Positions 8,598 through 17,385 are shown, counted from the stretch's first letter. The stretch is DNA of 64,000 nucleotides from Streptomyces megasporus (GCF_000718985.1 NZ_JODL01000001.1:330858-394857); one strand, 5' to 3'. The notes: generated by a model from the sequence alone, not told the origin. Translations and numbers: made by a program.

Positions 8598-9776
8598 TCA
8601 GTAGACCGGCTTCTCCGGCTCGATCTGGTTGACCCAGCCGATGACGCCGCCGCCGACGTGGACCGCGTCGGCGAAGCCCGCGTTCTTCAGGACCGCGAGC
8701 ACTTCCGCACTGCGGACACCCGTCTTGCAGTGCAGGACGATCCGCTTGTCCTGCGTCAGCTTCTCCAGGGCGTTGCCCATAAGGAACTCGTCCTTCGGGA
8801 TCAGACGGGCGCCCGGGATCGCGACGATCTCGTGCTCGTTGGGCTCGCGGACGTCGATGATGTCGAGGTTCTCGCCCTCGTCGATCCACTCCTTGAGCTG
8901 CTGCGGGGTGATGGTCGAGCCCATCGCCGCCTCCTGGGCCTCGTCGGAGACCACACCGCAGAACGCCTCGTAGTCGATCAGTTCGGTGACCGTCGGGTTC
9001 TTGCCGCAGACCGCGCACTCCGGGTCCTTGCGGACCTTGACCTGGCGGTAGGACATCTCCAGGGCGTCGTAGATCATCAGGCGGCCGACCAGCGGGTCGC
9101 CGACGCCTGCCAGGAGCTTGATCGCCTCGGTGGTCTGGATCGACCCGACGGACGCGCACAGCACGCCCAGCACGCCGCCCTCGGCGCAGCTCGGGACCAT
9201 GCCGGGCGGCGGGGGCTCCGGGTACAGGCAGCGGTAGCACGGACCGTGCTCGCTCCAGAAGACCGACGCCTGGCCGTCGAACCGGTAGATCGAGCCCCAC
9301 ACGTACGGCTTGTTCAGCAGCACGCACGCGTCGTTGACCAGGTAGCGGGTGGCGAAGTTGTCGGTGCCGTCCACGATCAGGTCGTACTGGGCGAAGATCT
9401 CCAGGGCGTTGGAGGAGTCCAGCCGCTCCTTGTGGAGGTTGACCTTCACGTACGGGTTGATCCCGAGCACCGTCTCCTGCGCGGACTCGGCCTTGGAACG
9501 ACCGATGTCGGCCTGGCTGTGGATGACCTGGCGCTGGAGGTTGGACTCGTCGACCTCGTCGAAGTCGATGATGCCCAGAGTGCCCACACCCGCCGCGGCC
9601 AGGTACATCAGGGTGGGCGAGCCGAGACCGCCCGCGCCCACGCTGAGGACCTTGGCGTTCTTCAACCGCTTCTGCCCGTCCATCCCGACATCCGGGATGA
9701 TCAGGTGGCGGGAGTATCTGCGGACCTCGTCGACGGTGAGTTCGGAGGCCGGTTCGACCAGGGGTGGCAGCGACAC
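8598..9776 (-). CDS. moeZ: Adenylyltransferase/sulfurtransferase MoeZ
   Basis: Activates small ubiquitin-like sulfur carriers (MoaD, ThiS, CysO type) by C-terminal adenylation and thiocarboxylation, serving molybdopterin, thiamine and other sulfur pathways. 392 aa from GTG 9776. N-terminal E1-like domain (ThiF/MoeB) with nucleotide-binding GAGGLGS (about 47-53), the Arg/Asn set NLQRQ, zinc cysteines CYRC and CAVC, and DGTDNFATRYLVND. C-terminal rhodanese domain (about 285-392) with the sulfur-carrying Cys in HCKTGVRS. Full length for MoeZ. The gene lies beside the molybdate set, convergent with it; in mycobacteria moeZ/moeB likewise lies near the DUF3152 and TetR genes. Confidence 0.95.
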   Translation of the reverse strand: MSLPPLVEPASELTVDEVRRYSRHLIIPDVGMDGQKRLKNAKVLSVGAGGLGSPTLMYLAAAGVGTLGIIDFDEVDESNLQRQVIHSQADIGRSKAESAQETVLGINPYVKVNLHKERLDSSNALEIFAQYDLIVDGTDNFATRYLVNDACVLLNKPYVWGSIYRFDGQASVFWSEHGPCYRCLYPEPPPPGMVPSCAEGGVLGVLCASVGSIQTTEAIKLLAGVGDPLVGRLMIYDALEMSYRQVKVRKDPECAVCGKNPTVTELIDYEAFCGVVSDEAQEAAMGSTITPQQLKEWIDEGENLDIIDVREPNEHEIVAIPGARLIPKDEFLMGNALEKLTQDKRIVLHCKTGVRSAEVLAVLKNAGFADAVHVGGGVIGWVNQIEPEKPVY

Positions 9777-9839
9777 GGAGACCTCAACAGGGTTGGTCGG
9801 TGGACGGTTGTTCCTCTCGTAACACTGCCACGCCCGGTC

Positions 9840-10604
9840 TCATTCCGAGACTCCAGGTCCGAGGCGCGAGACGATTTCATCCCAGTACCCGGGCATCGCC
9901 TCCCAGGGGTCCACGGCCTCCCCGCGCCGTCCGCGGTGTGTACGGTCCGTGAACCACACCGTGCCCGCCCCCTGCCAGCGGGCGATGCGGACCGCCTCCT
10001 CCAGATGCGTGCGCGGCACGCCGTGGACCAGGTGGCAGAAGCGGTCCGGCGTGTGGTCCGCCGTCCACTCCGCCGCCTGTGACCAGCGGTAGTCCGTCCA
10101 CGGCCCGGAGAACGTCACGAGCTGGTCGCCCACCTCCGCGTAGCCGGGGAAGGGGTGCGCGCCGTGGCCGAGGACGAGGTGGGCGTCGTCGCGCAGGGCA
10201 CGCAGCGTGATCGCCACCCGGCCCACCTCCGGCAGGGTCGCGCGGTCGCCGGGGCAGCGGTCCAGGTAGAAGCCGTCCACCCCGTACCAGTCGAGGAAGC
10301 GGCGCGCTTCGCAGACGAGCGGCCCGAAGTCGCGGACGCCGTACCGCAGGTCCAGCCGGCCGAGCACCCGGATCCCGGCCGTGTGCAGGGAGGACGCCGC
10401 GGCCACGCAGTGCGGGTCGGGGCACGTCCCCGGCCCGTCCGACACGTCGAGCACCGCCCAGTGGACCGGGGCCCCCGGACGGGCCAGCGCGGCCCACTCG
10501 CCGGGGGCCACCAACGGGTGCGCGTGACCGGGGGCCCCGACGCCGAGCCGTCCGGGGGCCCCGGCGGCCGGGCGGCGTCTGCCGGAGCTGGTCAGATACG
10601 GCAC
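9840..10604 (-). CDS. Spherulin-4 / GH135-like protein
   Basis: Member of the spherulation-specific family 4 group (TIM-barrel, related to GH135 Sph3 and the PelA hydrolase), 254 aa from GTG 10604 (VPYLTSSGRRR), 13 nt inside the end of the epimerase gene with GGAGG 4 nt before it. Seen: start of the barrel with VAPGEWAAL, HWAVLDVSDGPG, AGIRVLGRLDLRYG, GVDGFYLDRCPGD and LVTFSGPWTDYRW. No signal peptide is evident, unusual if it hydrolyses an extracellular polymer. In Sph3 an Asp-Glu pair at the end of the strand corresponding to FYLD is catalytic; here the pair reads Asp-Arg, so activity is uncertain. Last gene of the putative exopolysaccharide operon. Confidence 0.75.
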   Translation of the reverse strand: MPYLTSSGRRRPAAGAPGRLGVGAPGHAHPLVAPGEWAALARPGAPVHWAVLDVSDGPGTCPDPHCVAAASSLHTAGIRVLGRLDLRYGVRDFGPLVCEARRFLDWYGVDGFYLDRCPGDRATLPEVGRVAITLRALRDDAHLVLGHGAHPFPGYAEVGDQLVTFSGPWTDYRWSQAAEWTADHTPDRFCHLVHGVPRTHLEEAVRIARWQGAGTVWFTDRTHRGRRGEAVDPWEAMPGYWDEIVSRLGPGVSE

Positions 10605-11515
10605 GCCGCCTCCATCCAGATGTCCGCCAGCGACTCCTCCAGACCGATCCGGGGTCGCCACCCGAGCCGGTCGCGCGCGCTGCGGACGTCCGCCTGCTGC
10701 CAGGGGCCGCAGCCGTCGGGGTACGGCGGGGGCAACTGCGCGCCGCCGCCCATCGGGTGCGTCTCGTCCGGCTCGTACACCGCCCCGGTGTATCCGGCGA
10801 CGCGGGTCAGCACGGAGATCACCTCCCGCAGCCGCACCGCGCGTCCGGTGCCGATGTTGACCACGCCCTGGGCGGCCGAGAGCGCGGCGGCGTGCACGGC
10901 GCGCGCCACGTCCCGCACGTCCACGAAGTCGCGCTGGACCCCGAGTCCGGCGAGCCTCAGTTCGCCCTCCCCCTGCTGCATCACCCGGCGCATGGCCTCG
11001 GCCAGCCGCCCCAGCGGCGAGCCGGTGGGGGTGCCGGGGCCGGTCGGCGAGAACACGCGCAGCACGATGGCGTCCAGGCCGGAGCCCAGGACCAGTTCGC
11101 TGGCGGCGAGCTTGCTCACGCCGTACGGGCTGCCTGGGCGTGGCACGGCGTCCTCGCCGGTCGAGGAGCCGGCCGGGGAGGGGCCGTACTCGGCGGCGCA
11201 GCCGAGGTGGACCAGCCGGGCCCCGCAGCCGCTGCGGCGCAGGGACTCGCAGATGGTGGCGGTGGCCACGGTGTTGTGCCGGATGAGTTCCCGGGCGGCG
11301 CCGCGAGTGGTGCCCGCGCAGTTGATGACGACGCCGGGGTGCACCGCGTCCAGGAAGCGGGTGAGCGCCCCCGGGCTGCCGGTGGACAGGTCGAAGCGGA
11401 CGTCGGCGTCGTCGCCCCGGCCGAGCGCGGTGAGCTGGACGGCGGGGTCGGCGAGCAGACGGTCGGCGACGTGGCGGCCGAGGTATCCGTTGGCTCCGAT
11501 CAGCAGCACTCTCAT
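10592..11515 (-). CDS. NAD-dependent sugar-nucleotide epimerase/dehydratase
   Basis: Extended short-chain dehydrogenase, 307 aa, start ATG 11515 with GGAGGA upstream. Nucleotide-binding GANGYLG (residues 7-13), VVINCAGTT, catalytic YGVSK (YxxxK), LRVFSPTGPGTPTGSPL and RDFVDVRDVARAV; the C-terminal part ends in LGWRPRIGLEESLADIW, typical of UDP-glucose/UDP-GlcNAc 4-epimerase relatives. The exact substrate cannot be read. Its start overlaps an 18-codon upstream ORF (ATGA), its end overlaps the spherulin-like gene. Context with a PelF-like glycosyltransferase suggests it supplies an epimerised sugar nucleotide such as UDP-GalNAc; that is inference. Confidence 0.85.
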   Translation of the reverse strand: MRVLLIGANGYLGRHVADRLLADPAVQLTALGRGDDADVRFDLSTGSPGALTRFLDAVHPGVVINCAGTTRGAARELIRHNTVATATICESLRRSGCGARLVHLGCAAEYGPSPAGSSTGEDAVPRPGSPYGVSKLAASELVLGSGLDAIVLRVFSPTGPGTPTGSPLGRLAEAMRRVMQQGEGELRLAGLGVQRDFVDVRDVARAVHAAALSAAQGVVNIGTGRAVRLREVISVLTRVAGYTGAVYEPDETHPMGGGAQLPPPYPDGCGPWQQADVRSARDRLGWRPRIGLEESLADIWMEAACRI

Positions 11516-11568
11516 CGGGCGTCCTCCCGCGCTGGTGCGGTGACGCCTGTGGCGCGCGGAACGGTCAT
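11512..11568 (-). CDS. 18-codon leader ORF coupled to the epimerase
   Basis: ATG 11568, peptide MTVPRATGVTAPAREDAR, stop TGA 11512-11514 overlapping the epimerase ATG (ATGA). It has a near-ideal ribosome binding site, GAAGGAG eight nt before the ATG, better than those of many long genes here. Nothing in the peptide suggests a domain. It may translationally couple or set the level of the epimerase; it could also be the relic of a longer gene. Too short for compositional tests. Confidence 0.5.
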   Translation of the reverse strand: MTVPRATGVTAPAREDAR

Positions 11569-11651
11569 GGGGTGTGCTCCTTCATCGGTGGTGCGCGACG
11601 GGCACGGACGGTGCGCCGGCGCGGGGCGTGAGGGGACGGGTCGGTGTGGGG

Positions 11652-12797
11652 TCACGGTCCGTCCCGGTGGTGGGCTGAGACGCCCGTGAGGGCGCCGCCG
11701 GCGAAGGCCAGCAGGGCGAGGGCCGCGGCGGCGCAGGCCAGGGCGGGGATGCCGGCCGGTCCCCAGGCGGTCACGGCCGCCTCCACGAGACGGGCCGGGT
11801 GGACGGGGCCGATCCGCTCGACCGCCGCGGCGGCGAGGGCCGCGGCCTCCAGCGCGCAGGCCGCGACGACGCCGCCGGCGGCGGCGGTCGGGAAGCCGTG
11901 GGCGGCCAGCAGCACCGCGGTGAACAACAGCGCCCCGAGCGCGGTCGTGGCGGCGGCGGGCACGCCGACCGCGTCCGCCACGGTGCCGCCGTCCACGGTG
12001 ACGTGGGCGGCGGTGAGGACGGCGAGCAGGAGGGCGGCGAAGACCGCGACGACCCCGACGACCAGCGGGCGCGTCCGGGTCGCGAACTCCTCCAGACTGC
12101 GGCCGGCGCGGAGCCGTCGCCGTGCCCGCGCGGCGAACCAGCGGGCGCACCACACGGCGGGTGCGACGGCCGCGGTCAGGCCGAGCGGCACGCACCGTTC
12201 GGCGAGCGGCGCGGCGGTGGGCGTCCCGCCGCCCAGGACCTCGGCCAGCAGCCGGTCGCCGACGAGGGCGTAGCCGGCCAGCCAGCAGCCTCCCCACACG
12301 GCGCTCCGGGGCAGGGCCGCTCCCCTCGGCCCCGGGCGCAGGCGCAGGCACAGGCGCAGACACAGCCACACCGACACCGCCACCGACAGCGCCCCCGCCG
12401 CCACGACGGCGAGCCGGACGGAGTGCGGGGCGTCCGGGGTGTGGGTCACGGCGCCCAGCGTCGCGGCGCACGCCCCGGCGGGCAGGAGGGGCAGCAGTAC
12501 CGTCCGTGCCCGCTCCGCCCGCCGACCCCGGGAGGGCTCCCGGGAGGGGTTCGGAGAGGGTGCGGGAGGGGCGGTCGGGGGCTCGTCGGCACGGGGCGTC
12601 CTGGCGTACAGCTCCTCGGCGAGCGAGAAGACGTCCCGGTGCCGGTAGCGCGCCGCGGTGCGGTCGGTGATCCCATGTGCCTCCAGGGCCGCGGCGATCT
12701 CCAACGGGTCCACGGCCCGTTCACACAGTTCCCGGTGCCGGTGCAGCAGGGCGCGCACCGGGTCGGCGGACCGGTACGGTCCCGGCGGGCGGCTCAT
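11652..12797 (-). CDS. Polytopic membrane protein of the glycan gene set
   Basis: 381 aa from ATG 12797, which overlaps the glycosyltransferase stop (ATGA), so the two are translated together. Residues 1-60 form a soluble segment (RALLHRHRELCERAVDPLEIA ...) with a helical look, followed by a Pro-rich linker; about eight TM helices fill residues 95-375. Shorter than a PelG-type flippase (about 450 aa, twelve TM helices) and without a recognisable motif. By position it could be the membrane partner (synthase scaffold or exporter) of the glycosyltransferase. No function can be assigned from sequence alone. Confidence 0.8.
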   Translation of the reverse strand: MSRPPGPYRSADPVRALLHRHRELCERAVDPLEIAAALEAHGITDRTAARYRHRDVFSLAEELYARTPRADEPPTAPPAPSPNPSREPSRGRRAERARTVLLPLLPAGACAATLGAVTHTPDAPHSVRLAVVAAGALSVAVSVWLCLRLCLRLRPGPRGAALPRSAVWGGCWLAGYALVGDRLLAEVLGGGTPTAAPLAERCVPLGLTAAVAPAVWCARWFAARARRRLRAGRSLEEFATRTRPLVVGVVAVFAALLLAVLTAAHVTVDGGTVADAVGVPAAATTALGALLFTAVLLAAHGFPTAAAGGVVAACALEAAALAAAAVERIGPVHPARLVEAAVTAWGPAGIPALACAAAALALLAFAGGALTGVSAHHRDGP

Positions 12798-14647
12798 CGG
12801 CGTCCCTCCCCCGGTCCGGCGGGCACGCCCACCGGGACCCCCGACGGGCCGGCGGCGGTCGTGCCGGGCGCGGTGCCCGGGTCGGCCCAGCTCGGTTTTC
12901 GGGCGGGCCGCCCGTGGGGCCGCGAGCCGGTCGCCGGCCGGCCCGTGGCCGACGCCCGGCGACCGGGGAGGTGCGCCTCGGGCGGGCGGGTGAAGGGCAG
13001 TGGCTCGGCGGGCCGTTCGTCCGGGTCCGGACGGTGCGAGAGCAGCTCCAGGTAGATGCCGCGGAACGCCGCCACGTTCTGTTCGGTGGTGAACAGCTCC
13101 AGCGCCCTGGCCCGGGCCGCGGCGCCCAGCCGGGCGCGCCGGGCGGGGTCGCCCAGCAGGGCCGTGCAGGCGGCGGCCAGCGCCCGGGGGTTGCGCGGCG
13201 GCACCACGAGTCCCGTGCCCCCGATGGCCTCGTACACCGCGCCGACGTCCGTGGAGACCGTGGCCCGCCCGGAGAGCATCGCCTCGACGAGCGGGACCGG
13301 GAAGCCCTCCACGGTGCTGGAGAGCACGGCGACGTCGGCCGCGGCCCAGGCGTCGGAGAGCCGGGGCACCTCGGGGTCGCCGATCCGCGCGAAGCAGACG
13401 GGGTTGTCGCCGACGCTGAGGGGGTCCGCCGCCTCGTCGGGGAAGAGCTGCGCGGCCAGGGCCCGGCAGTGCGCCAGGTACGCCTCCGCCTCCGGGTCCC
13501 GGCCGGCCGGCGCGTCGAGGCCGTCGGGGCGCTCGGCGATCAGCAGTCGGGCGCCGGGCACGGCCCTGCGGACCTCGGCGAAGGCGTGCAGCAGGCACAC
13601 CAGGTCCTTGGCGGGCTCGATCCGCCCGACCCACACCAGCAGCGGGTGCGGCCGTTCCTCCCCGGCGTCCTCCTCGATCTCGGCGAACGGCGAGGCGTCC
13701 ATCCCCGGGTGGACGGTGCGCAGCCGGTCCCGTTCCGCCCCGCACCTGAGCTGCCAGCGCCGGGTGTGGGTGTTGCCGGACGTGATCAGCTCCGCCCGGC
13801 GGTACGCCTCGTGCGTCAGGCGGGCGTGGAACGAGGCGAGCAGGGCGCGCACGGGTGCGCCCACGGCGTCCGAGGCGACGGCGTGGGCGGCGCTGGTGAG
13901 GTAGTGCTCGCGCAGCCGCACGCCGTACTCGGTGACCAGCAGCGGTGTCCCGAAGAGGCGCGCGGCCAGCAGTCCCGGCAGCGCGGCCGGTCCGCCGCCC
14001 ACCGCGTGGCAGACGTCCACCGCCGCCAGCCCGCGGCCGGGCCGGCGCGCGGGCCGCGGACCGGCCGCCCGCCCCGGTTCGCCGTACCAGTCCAGGGAGA
14101 GCGGACGCAGCAGCCGTTCGAACTGCTCGGTGACGGTGAGCAGGTCGGTCGGCGCGGCGGTGCGCACGGCGCGGAGCGAGCCGTGGGCGCGGCAGGCGCT
14201 CTCCAGCAGGCGGACCGCCTGTTCGGAGCGGAGGGCGGCGGGGAGCCCGCCGCGTTCCCGGGCGAGGTCGGCGAGTCCGTGGAGCCCGTTGGCGAAACGG
14301 TCCGCCTGGAGGGTGTGCCCCTCGTCCCCCGGATCCGCGCAGACGGCACCGAGCAGTTCCGCGAAGTGCTCGCCGAACCGCCGTCGTTCACGCCGCCCGT
14401 ACCCGCTCCCGCGTCTCCCGTGGCGTCCGTCCGCGCAAGGGACGGGACCCCACAGCGGCGCGGTGCGCACCCGCACGACGTTCTCCGGCAGCGGAGGCCA
14501 GACGCCCTCCCGCTGTCGCTCGCCTCGGCCGAGCGCGTAGACCTCGAACTCGTGGCCTCCCAGCCCACGCACCAGCCGGTCGCACCACACGACGGAATCA
14601 CCGTCCGGATACGGATAACCGCCTTCCGTGAGGAGTGCGATGCGCAC
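12794..14647 (-). CDS. PelF-like glycosyltransferase (DUF3492 + GT4)
   Basis: Cytoplasmic glycosyltransferase, 617 aa from GTG 14647 (VRIALLTEGGYPYPDGDSVV). N-terminal DUF3492-type half (1-about 330) with the characteristic opening and CHAVGGGPAALPGLLAARLF ... LVTEYGVRLREHYL; C-terminal GT4 half with VHPGMDASPF, LLVWVGRIEPAKDL, and the nucleotide-sugar site EGFPVPLVEAMLSGR ... VSTDVGA. About 75 Pro/Arg-rich residues at the C-terminus look disordered. DUF3492 fused to GT4 is the architecture of PelF, which polymerises a GalNAc/GlcN-rich exopolysaccharide from UDP-sugars. First gene of the set glycosyltransferase, membrane protein, epimerase, spherulin-like. An upstream in-frame ATG at 14731 is not supported by homology. 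Confidence 0.85.
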   Translation of the reverse strand: MRIALLTEGGYPYPDGDSVVWCDRLVRGLGGHEFEVYALGRGERQREGVWPPLPENVVRVRTAPLWGPVPCADGRHGRRGSGYGRRERRRFGEHFAELLGAVCADPGDEGHTLQADRFANGLHGLADLARERGGLPAALRSEQAVRLLESACRAHGSLRAVRTAAPTDLLTVTEQFERLLRPLSLDWYGEPGRAAGPRPARRPGRGLAAVDVCHAVGGGPAALPGLLAARLFGTPLLVTEYGVRLREHYLTSAAHAVASDAVGAPVRALLASFHARLTHEAYRRAELITSGNTHTRRWQLRCGAERDRLRTVHPGMDASPFAEIEEDAGEERPHPLLVWVGRIEPAKDLVCLLHAFAEVRRAVPGARLLIAERPDGLDAPAGRDPEAEAYLAHCRALAAQLFPDEAADPLSVGDNPVCFARIGDPEVPRLSDAWAAADVAVLSSTVEGFPVPLVEAMLSGRATVSTDVGAVYEAIGGTGLVVPPRNPRALAAACTALLGDPARRARLGAAARARALELFTTEQNVAAFRGIYLELLSHRPDPDERPAEPLPFTRPPEAHLPGRRASATGRPATGSRPHGRPARKPSWADPGTAPGTTAAGPSGVPVGVPAGPGEGRR

Positions 14648-14910
14648 GCGTTCACCCCCGCTCCATCCTCCAGGCCACCGGTCGTCCCCGTGGCGTTGCG
14701 GAAAGACGTTATGCGCGGGAAAGGGCGGCATGATGGACGGTTGTCCGTCACACCACCGGAAGGGGTGAACCAGCGTGACTTTCGGCGCGATTGGACGTTC
14801 GACCGGTTATCGAGCGGCCTCGCGCACCCGAGGGTCCCGCGTTCCGGGGCGGGCCGCGCGTCCGGAGATCCGGGCGTTCGAGGGTCCGGACGTCCGGCGC
14901 CCCGGCGTCC

Positions 14911-16323
14911 TTATGCGTCGGGGAAGGGCCAGGCGTTGGGGCGGCACGTCGCCCCGCCCGTGGTCAGGTACTTCGTCTGCTGCATCATCACCGGCGCCAG
15001 GGCGCCGTCCTTCGGACAGCCGACGTGGTCCTTGCCCAGCCGGTGGCCCACTTCGTGGTTGATGAGCATCTCCCGGTACTCCCGGATCCGTTCCGGACCG
15101 AAGGTCTCCGAGCCCCGTGCCCACCGATAGGCGTTGATCATGACGCGCTCGGTCGCGGCCGAGTCGCACGAGACGTTGTCGATCGTGGTGTCCAGGCCCG
15201 ACTTGGCGCACCAGTGGGCGGTGGTGGCCGGGCCGGCGAGCGTGATCACGAACCTGACTTCGCCCTCGGAGACCCGCTCGAAGGCGCGGGCGCCCGCGTG
15301 GCTCCAACTGCGGTCGTCGTTGAGCGTGCGGTGGACGGCCTCGGCGAACAGCCTCCCGTCGAGCGGAAGTCCCTTCTCGACGTCCACCCGGTAACGGATG
15401 ACCGGTCCCTCCCCGGGCGCCTCGTCCCGCCCGGGGACGGTGACGAGTTCACCCGAGCCGCCCTCGTCCGGCGCCAGGTCGTAGAGCCGGCTCATCAGAT
15501 CGTCGTACGTGGCGGTGGTCGCCTTGCTCGAGGGGGCCCGCGTCCGCTCGGGGGTGGGGCGGGCGTCGGAGCGGGAGGAGTCCTGGGCGCTCATGCGCTC
15601 GCCCTTCCCGTCCGCCTCGATCCGCTCCCGGACGTCACCGCGGGAATCGGCGACCTGTCCGGCCACCACGACGGCGAGGACGGTGGTCACGGCCGCGGCG
15701 GCGACCCCGGTGAAGGCGCGGCCCCGGCCGCCCCTGTCCTTCCTCCCGCGCCCGTCGTCCTCGCCGGCGGTCCCGCCGACCTCGCGGCCGGCGCCGCCGT
15801 CCGGGTCCGGCGGGGAACCGGCGCCCTCGGGCTTTGCCGCGGTGGGGGGCGCGACGGCGGCGCCGGTCGGCACGCCGGCCGTGCCGAAGACGTCGTCGTC
15901 GAAGGCGTCGATGTACTCCTGCCGCGGCATCCGCGGAGGCCCGGTTTCGCGCACCGCGTCCCGCGGCGGCCCGTTCGAGGCCCTGGCCGGGGCTCCGGCC
16001 GACGGCCTCCGCGTGGCGTCCGGAGGGCCCCCGCGCTGCGCCGGGACTCCCCAGGCGCCGCCCGGTTCGCGTTGTTCGGGGTGCCCGCCGCGAACCCCCG
16101 TCCCCTCGTACGGCTCGTACGGCGGCTCATACGGCTCGTGAGGCGGCGCGACGGCGCCGCGGGGGGCGTCGTACGCCGGACGGGGCCGCGGGACCTCCTC
16201 CCGGACGTCGGGGCGGCCCCCCGTGGTGGTGGTCGTGGCCCCGGTCGTGGCCGTCGGCTCCTCGGTCCTCTTGTCGGCCTTCTTGTCGGCCTTCGGTCGG
16301 CCCCGGCGGCTGTGACGTCCCAC
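14911..16323 (-). CDS. DUF3152 membrane-anchored metzincin-like protein
   Basis: 470 aa from GTG 16323, six nt after the hydrolase stop. Residues 1-220 are low-complexity (Arg/Pro/Thr-rich), probably cytoplasmic; one TM helix follows (AVTTVLAVVVAGQVADS); the rest is outside. The DUF3152 domain (about 300-470) contains HEVGHRLGKDH, which fits HExxHxxGxxH, the zinc signature of metzincin proteases, and several Cys (WCAK, VSCD, VGCPKD, ATCRPN) that could form disulfides. Suggested role: secreted or surface zinc peptidase; substrate unknown. Neighbours (hydrolase, TetR, MoeZ) match the mycobacterial Rv3207c area. Confidence 0.85.
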   Translation of the reverse strand: MGRHSRRGRPKADKKADKRTEEPTATTGATTTTTGGRPDVREEVPRPRPAYDAPRGAVAPPHEPYEPPYEPYEGTGVRGGHPEQREPGGAWGVPAQRGGPPDATRRPSAGAPARASNGPPRDAVRETGPPRMPRQEYIDAFDDDVFGTAGVPTGAAVAPPTAAKPEGAGSPPDPDGGAGREVGGTAGEDDGRGRKDRGGRGRAFTGVAAAAVTTVLAVVVAGQVADSRGDVRERIEADGKGERMSAQDSSRSDARPTPERTRAPSSKATTATYDDLMSRLYDLAPDEGGSGELVTVPGRDEAPGEGPVIRYRVDVEKGLPLDGRLFAEAVHRTLNDDRSWSHAGARAFERVSEGEVRFVITLAGPATTAHWCAKSGLDTTIDNVSCDSAATERVMINAYRWARGSETFGPERIREYREMLINHEVGHRLGKDHVGCPKDGALAPVMMQQTKYLTTGGATCRPNAWPFPDA

Positions 16324-16329
16324 CCCTCG

Positions 16330-17304
16330 TCACCCCCTGACCGTCTCGGTGTCCCGCAGCAGCTCCCGGAAGGCGCCCGCCACCGCCTCGGGTTGTTCCA
16401 TCATCGCCACGTGCCCGGCCTCCGGCAGTGCCAGCAGGCGGGAGTCGCGGAAGACCGCGCTCGCCTTGCGCGCCATGCGGAAGGCGACCAGCTTGTCCCG
16501 TCCGCCGTACACCAGCAGCGTCGGCGCCAGCACCCGTTCGGCCTGGCGCCACAGCGCGTGCTGGCCGCCGAGGGTGTAGGCGTTCACGATGCCCCGCGCC
16601 GACCGGGTGAGCGCGTCCCAGAAGTACGGCAGCGCCAGCCGGCGCTCGTACTCCGCCACGGCCACCTCCAGGTCCTCCGCCGACACCGACGCCGGGTCGC
16701 CGTAGCACAGGGCGAGGACCTCGCGGGTGCGCCGCTCGGCGGTCCAGTGTCTGGTGAGCCGTTCGTAGAGCGCCACGGCCCCGGGCACCGCCAGCAGGGC
16801 GGTGGGGATCGCGGTGCGCTGCGGACGCAGTTCCGGGAGGGCCGGCGAGACCAGGGTCAGGGTGCGCACCAGGTCGGGGCGGACGGCCGCGACCCGGGTG
16901 GCGATCGCCCCGCCCATGGAGTTGCCGAACAGGTGCACCGGACCGCGTGCGCTCGCGTCGAGGTGGCGGATGACGGCCCGCGCGTGCCCGGAGATCGAGT
17001 AGTTGCCGTCGTCGGGGGGCGGCGAGTGACCAAAGCCCGGCAGGTCGACCGCCTCGCCGTCGACGGTGTCGGCCAGCTCCCTCATCAGCAGGGACCAGTT
17101 CTGCGAGGAACCGCCCAGGCCGTGGACGTACAGCGCCGGGGGCAGGCCCGCGCGTGTCGCCGGGCGCCCGCGCACCGCCAGCGTCAGGCCGGGCAGCGAC
17201 ACCGACCGCAGGGTCTCGCCCTCCCCCGCCCGCGACGACGGTCCGGTGGGGGGCACTTCGATCGGGGCCGCGGCATGCGCGTCCGACTGCTCGGTCGACG
17301 ACAT
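16330..17304 (-). CDS. Alpha/beta-fold hydrolase
   Basis: 324 aa from ATG 17304. Oxyanion segment HGLGGSSQNW, nucleophile elbow GNSMGG (Ser), acid in YGGRDKL and His in PEAGHVAMME give a full catalytic triad; the general layout is that of the MhpC/epoxide-hydrolase/lipase branch. N-terminal 40 residues are disordered. Same operon as the DUF3152 gene (six nt apart). Substrate not predictable. Confidence 0.88.
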   Translation of the reverse strand: MSSTEQSDAHAAAPIEVPPTGPSSRAGEGETLRSVSLPGLTLAVRGRPATRAGLPPALYVHGLGGSSQNWSLLMRELADTVDGEAVDLPGFGHSPPPDDGNYSISGHARAVIRHLDASARGPVHLFGNSMGGAIATRVAAVRPDLVRTLTLVSPALPELRPQRTAIPTALLAVPGAVALYERLTRHWTAERRTREVLALCYGDPASVSAEDLEVAVAEYERRLALPYFWDALTRSARGIVNAYTLGGQHALWRQAERVLAPTLLVYGGRDKLVAFRMARKASAVFRDSRLLALPEAGHVAMMEQPEAVAGAFRELLRDTETVRG

Positions 17305-17385
17305 GGAGGCAATGTTACGAGACGATCACTGTCACCCTCACGTGCCCGGGACCACACCCGCTTCGCTTCCGGAAATCATCTCTCC

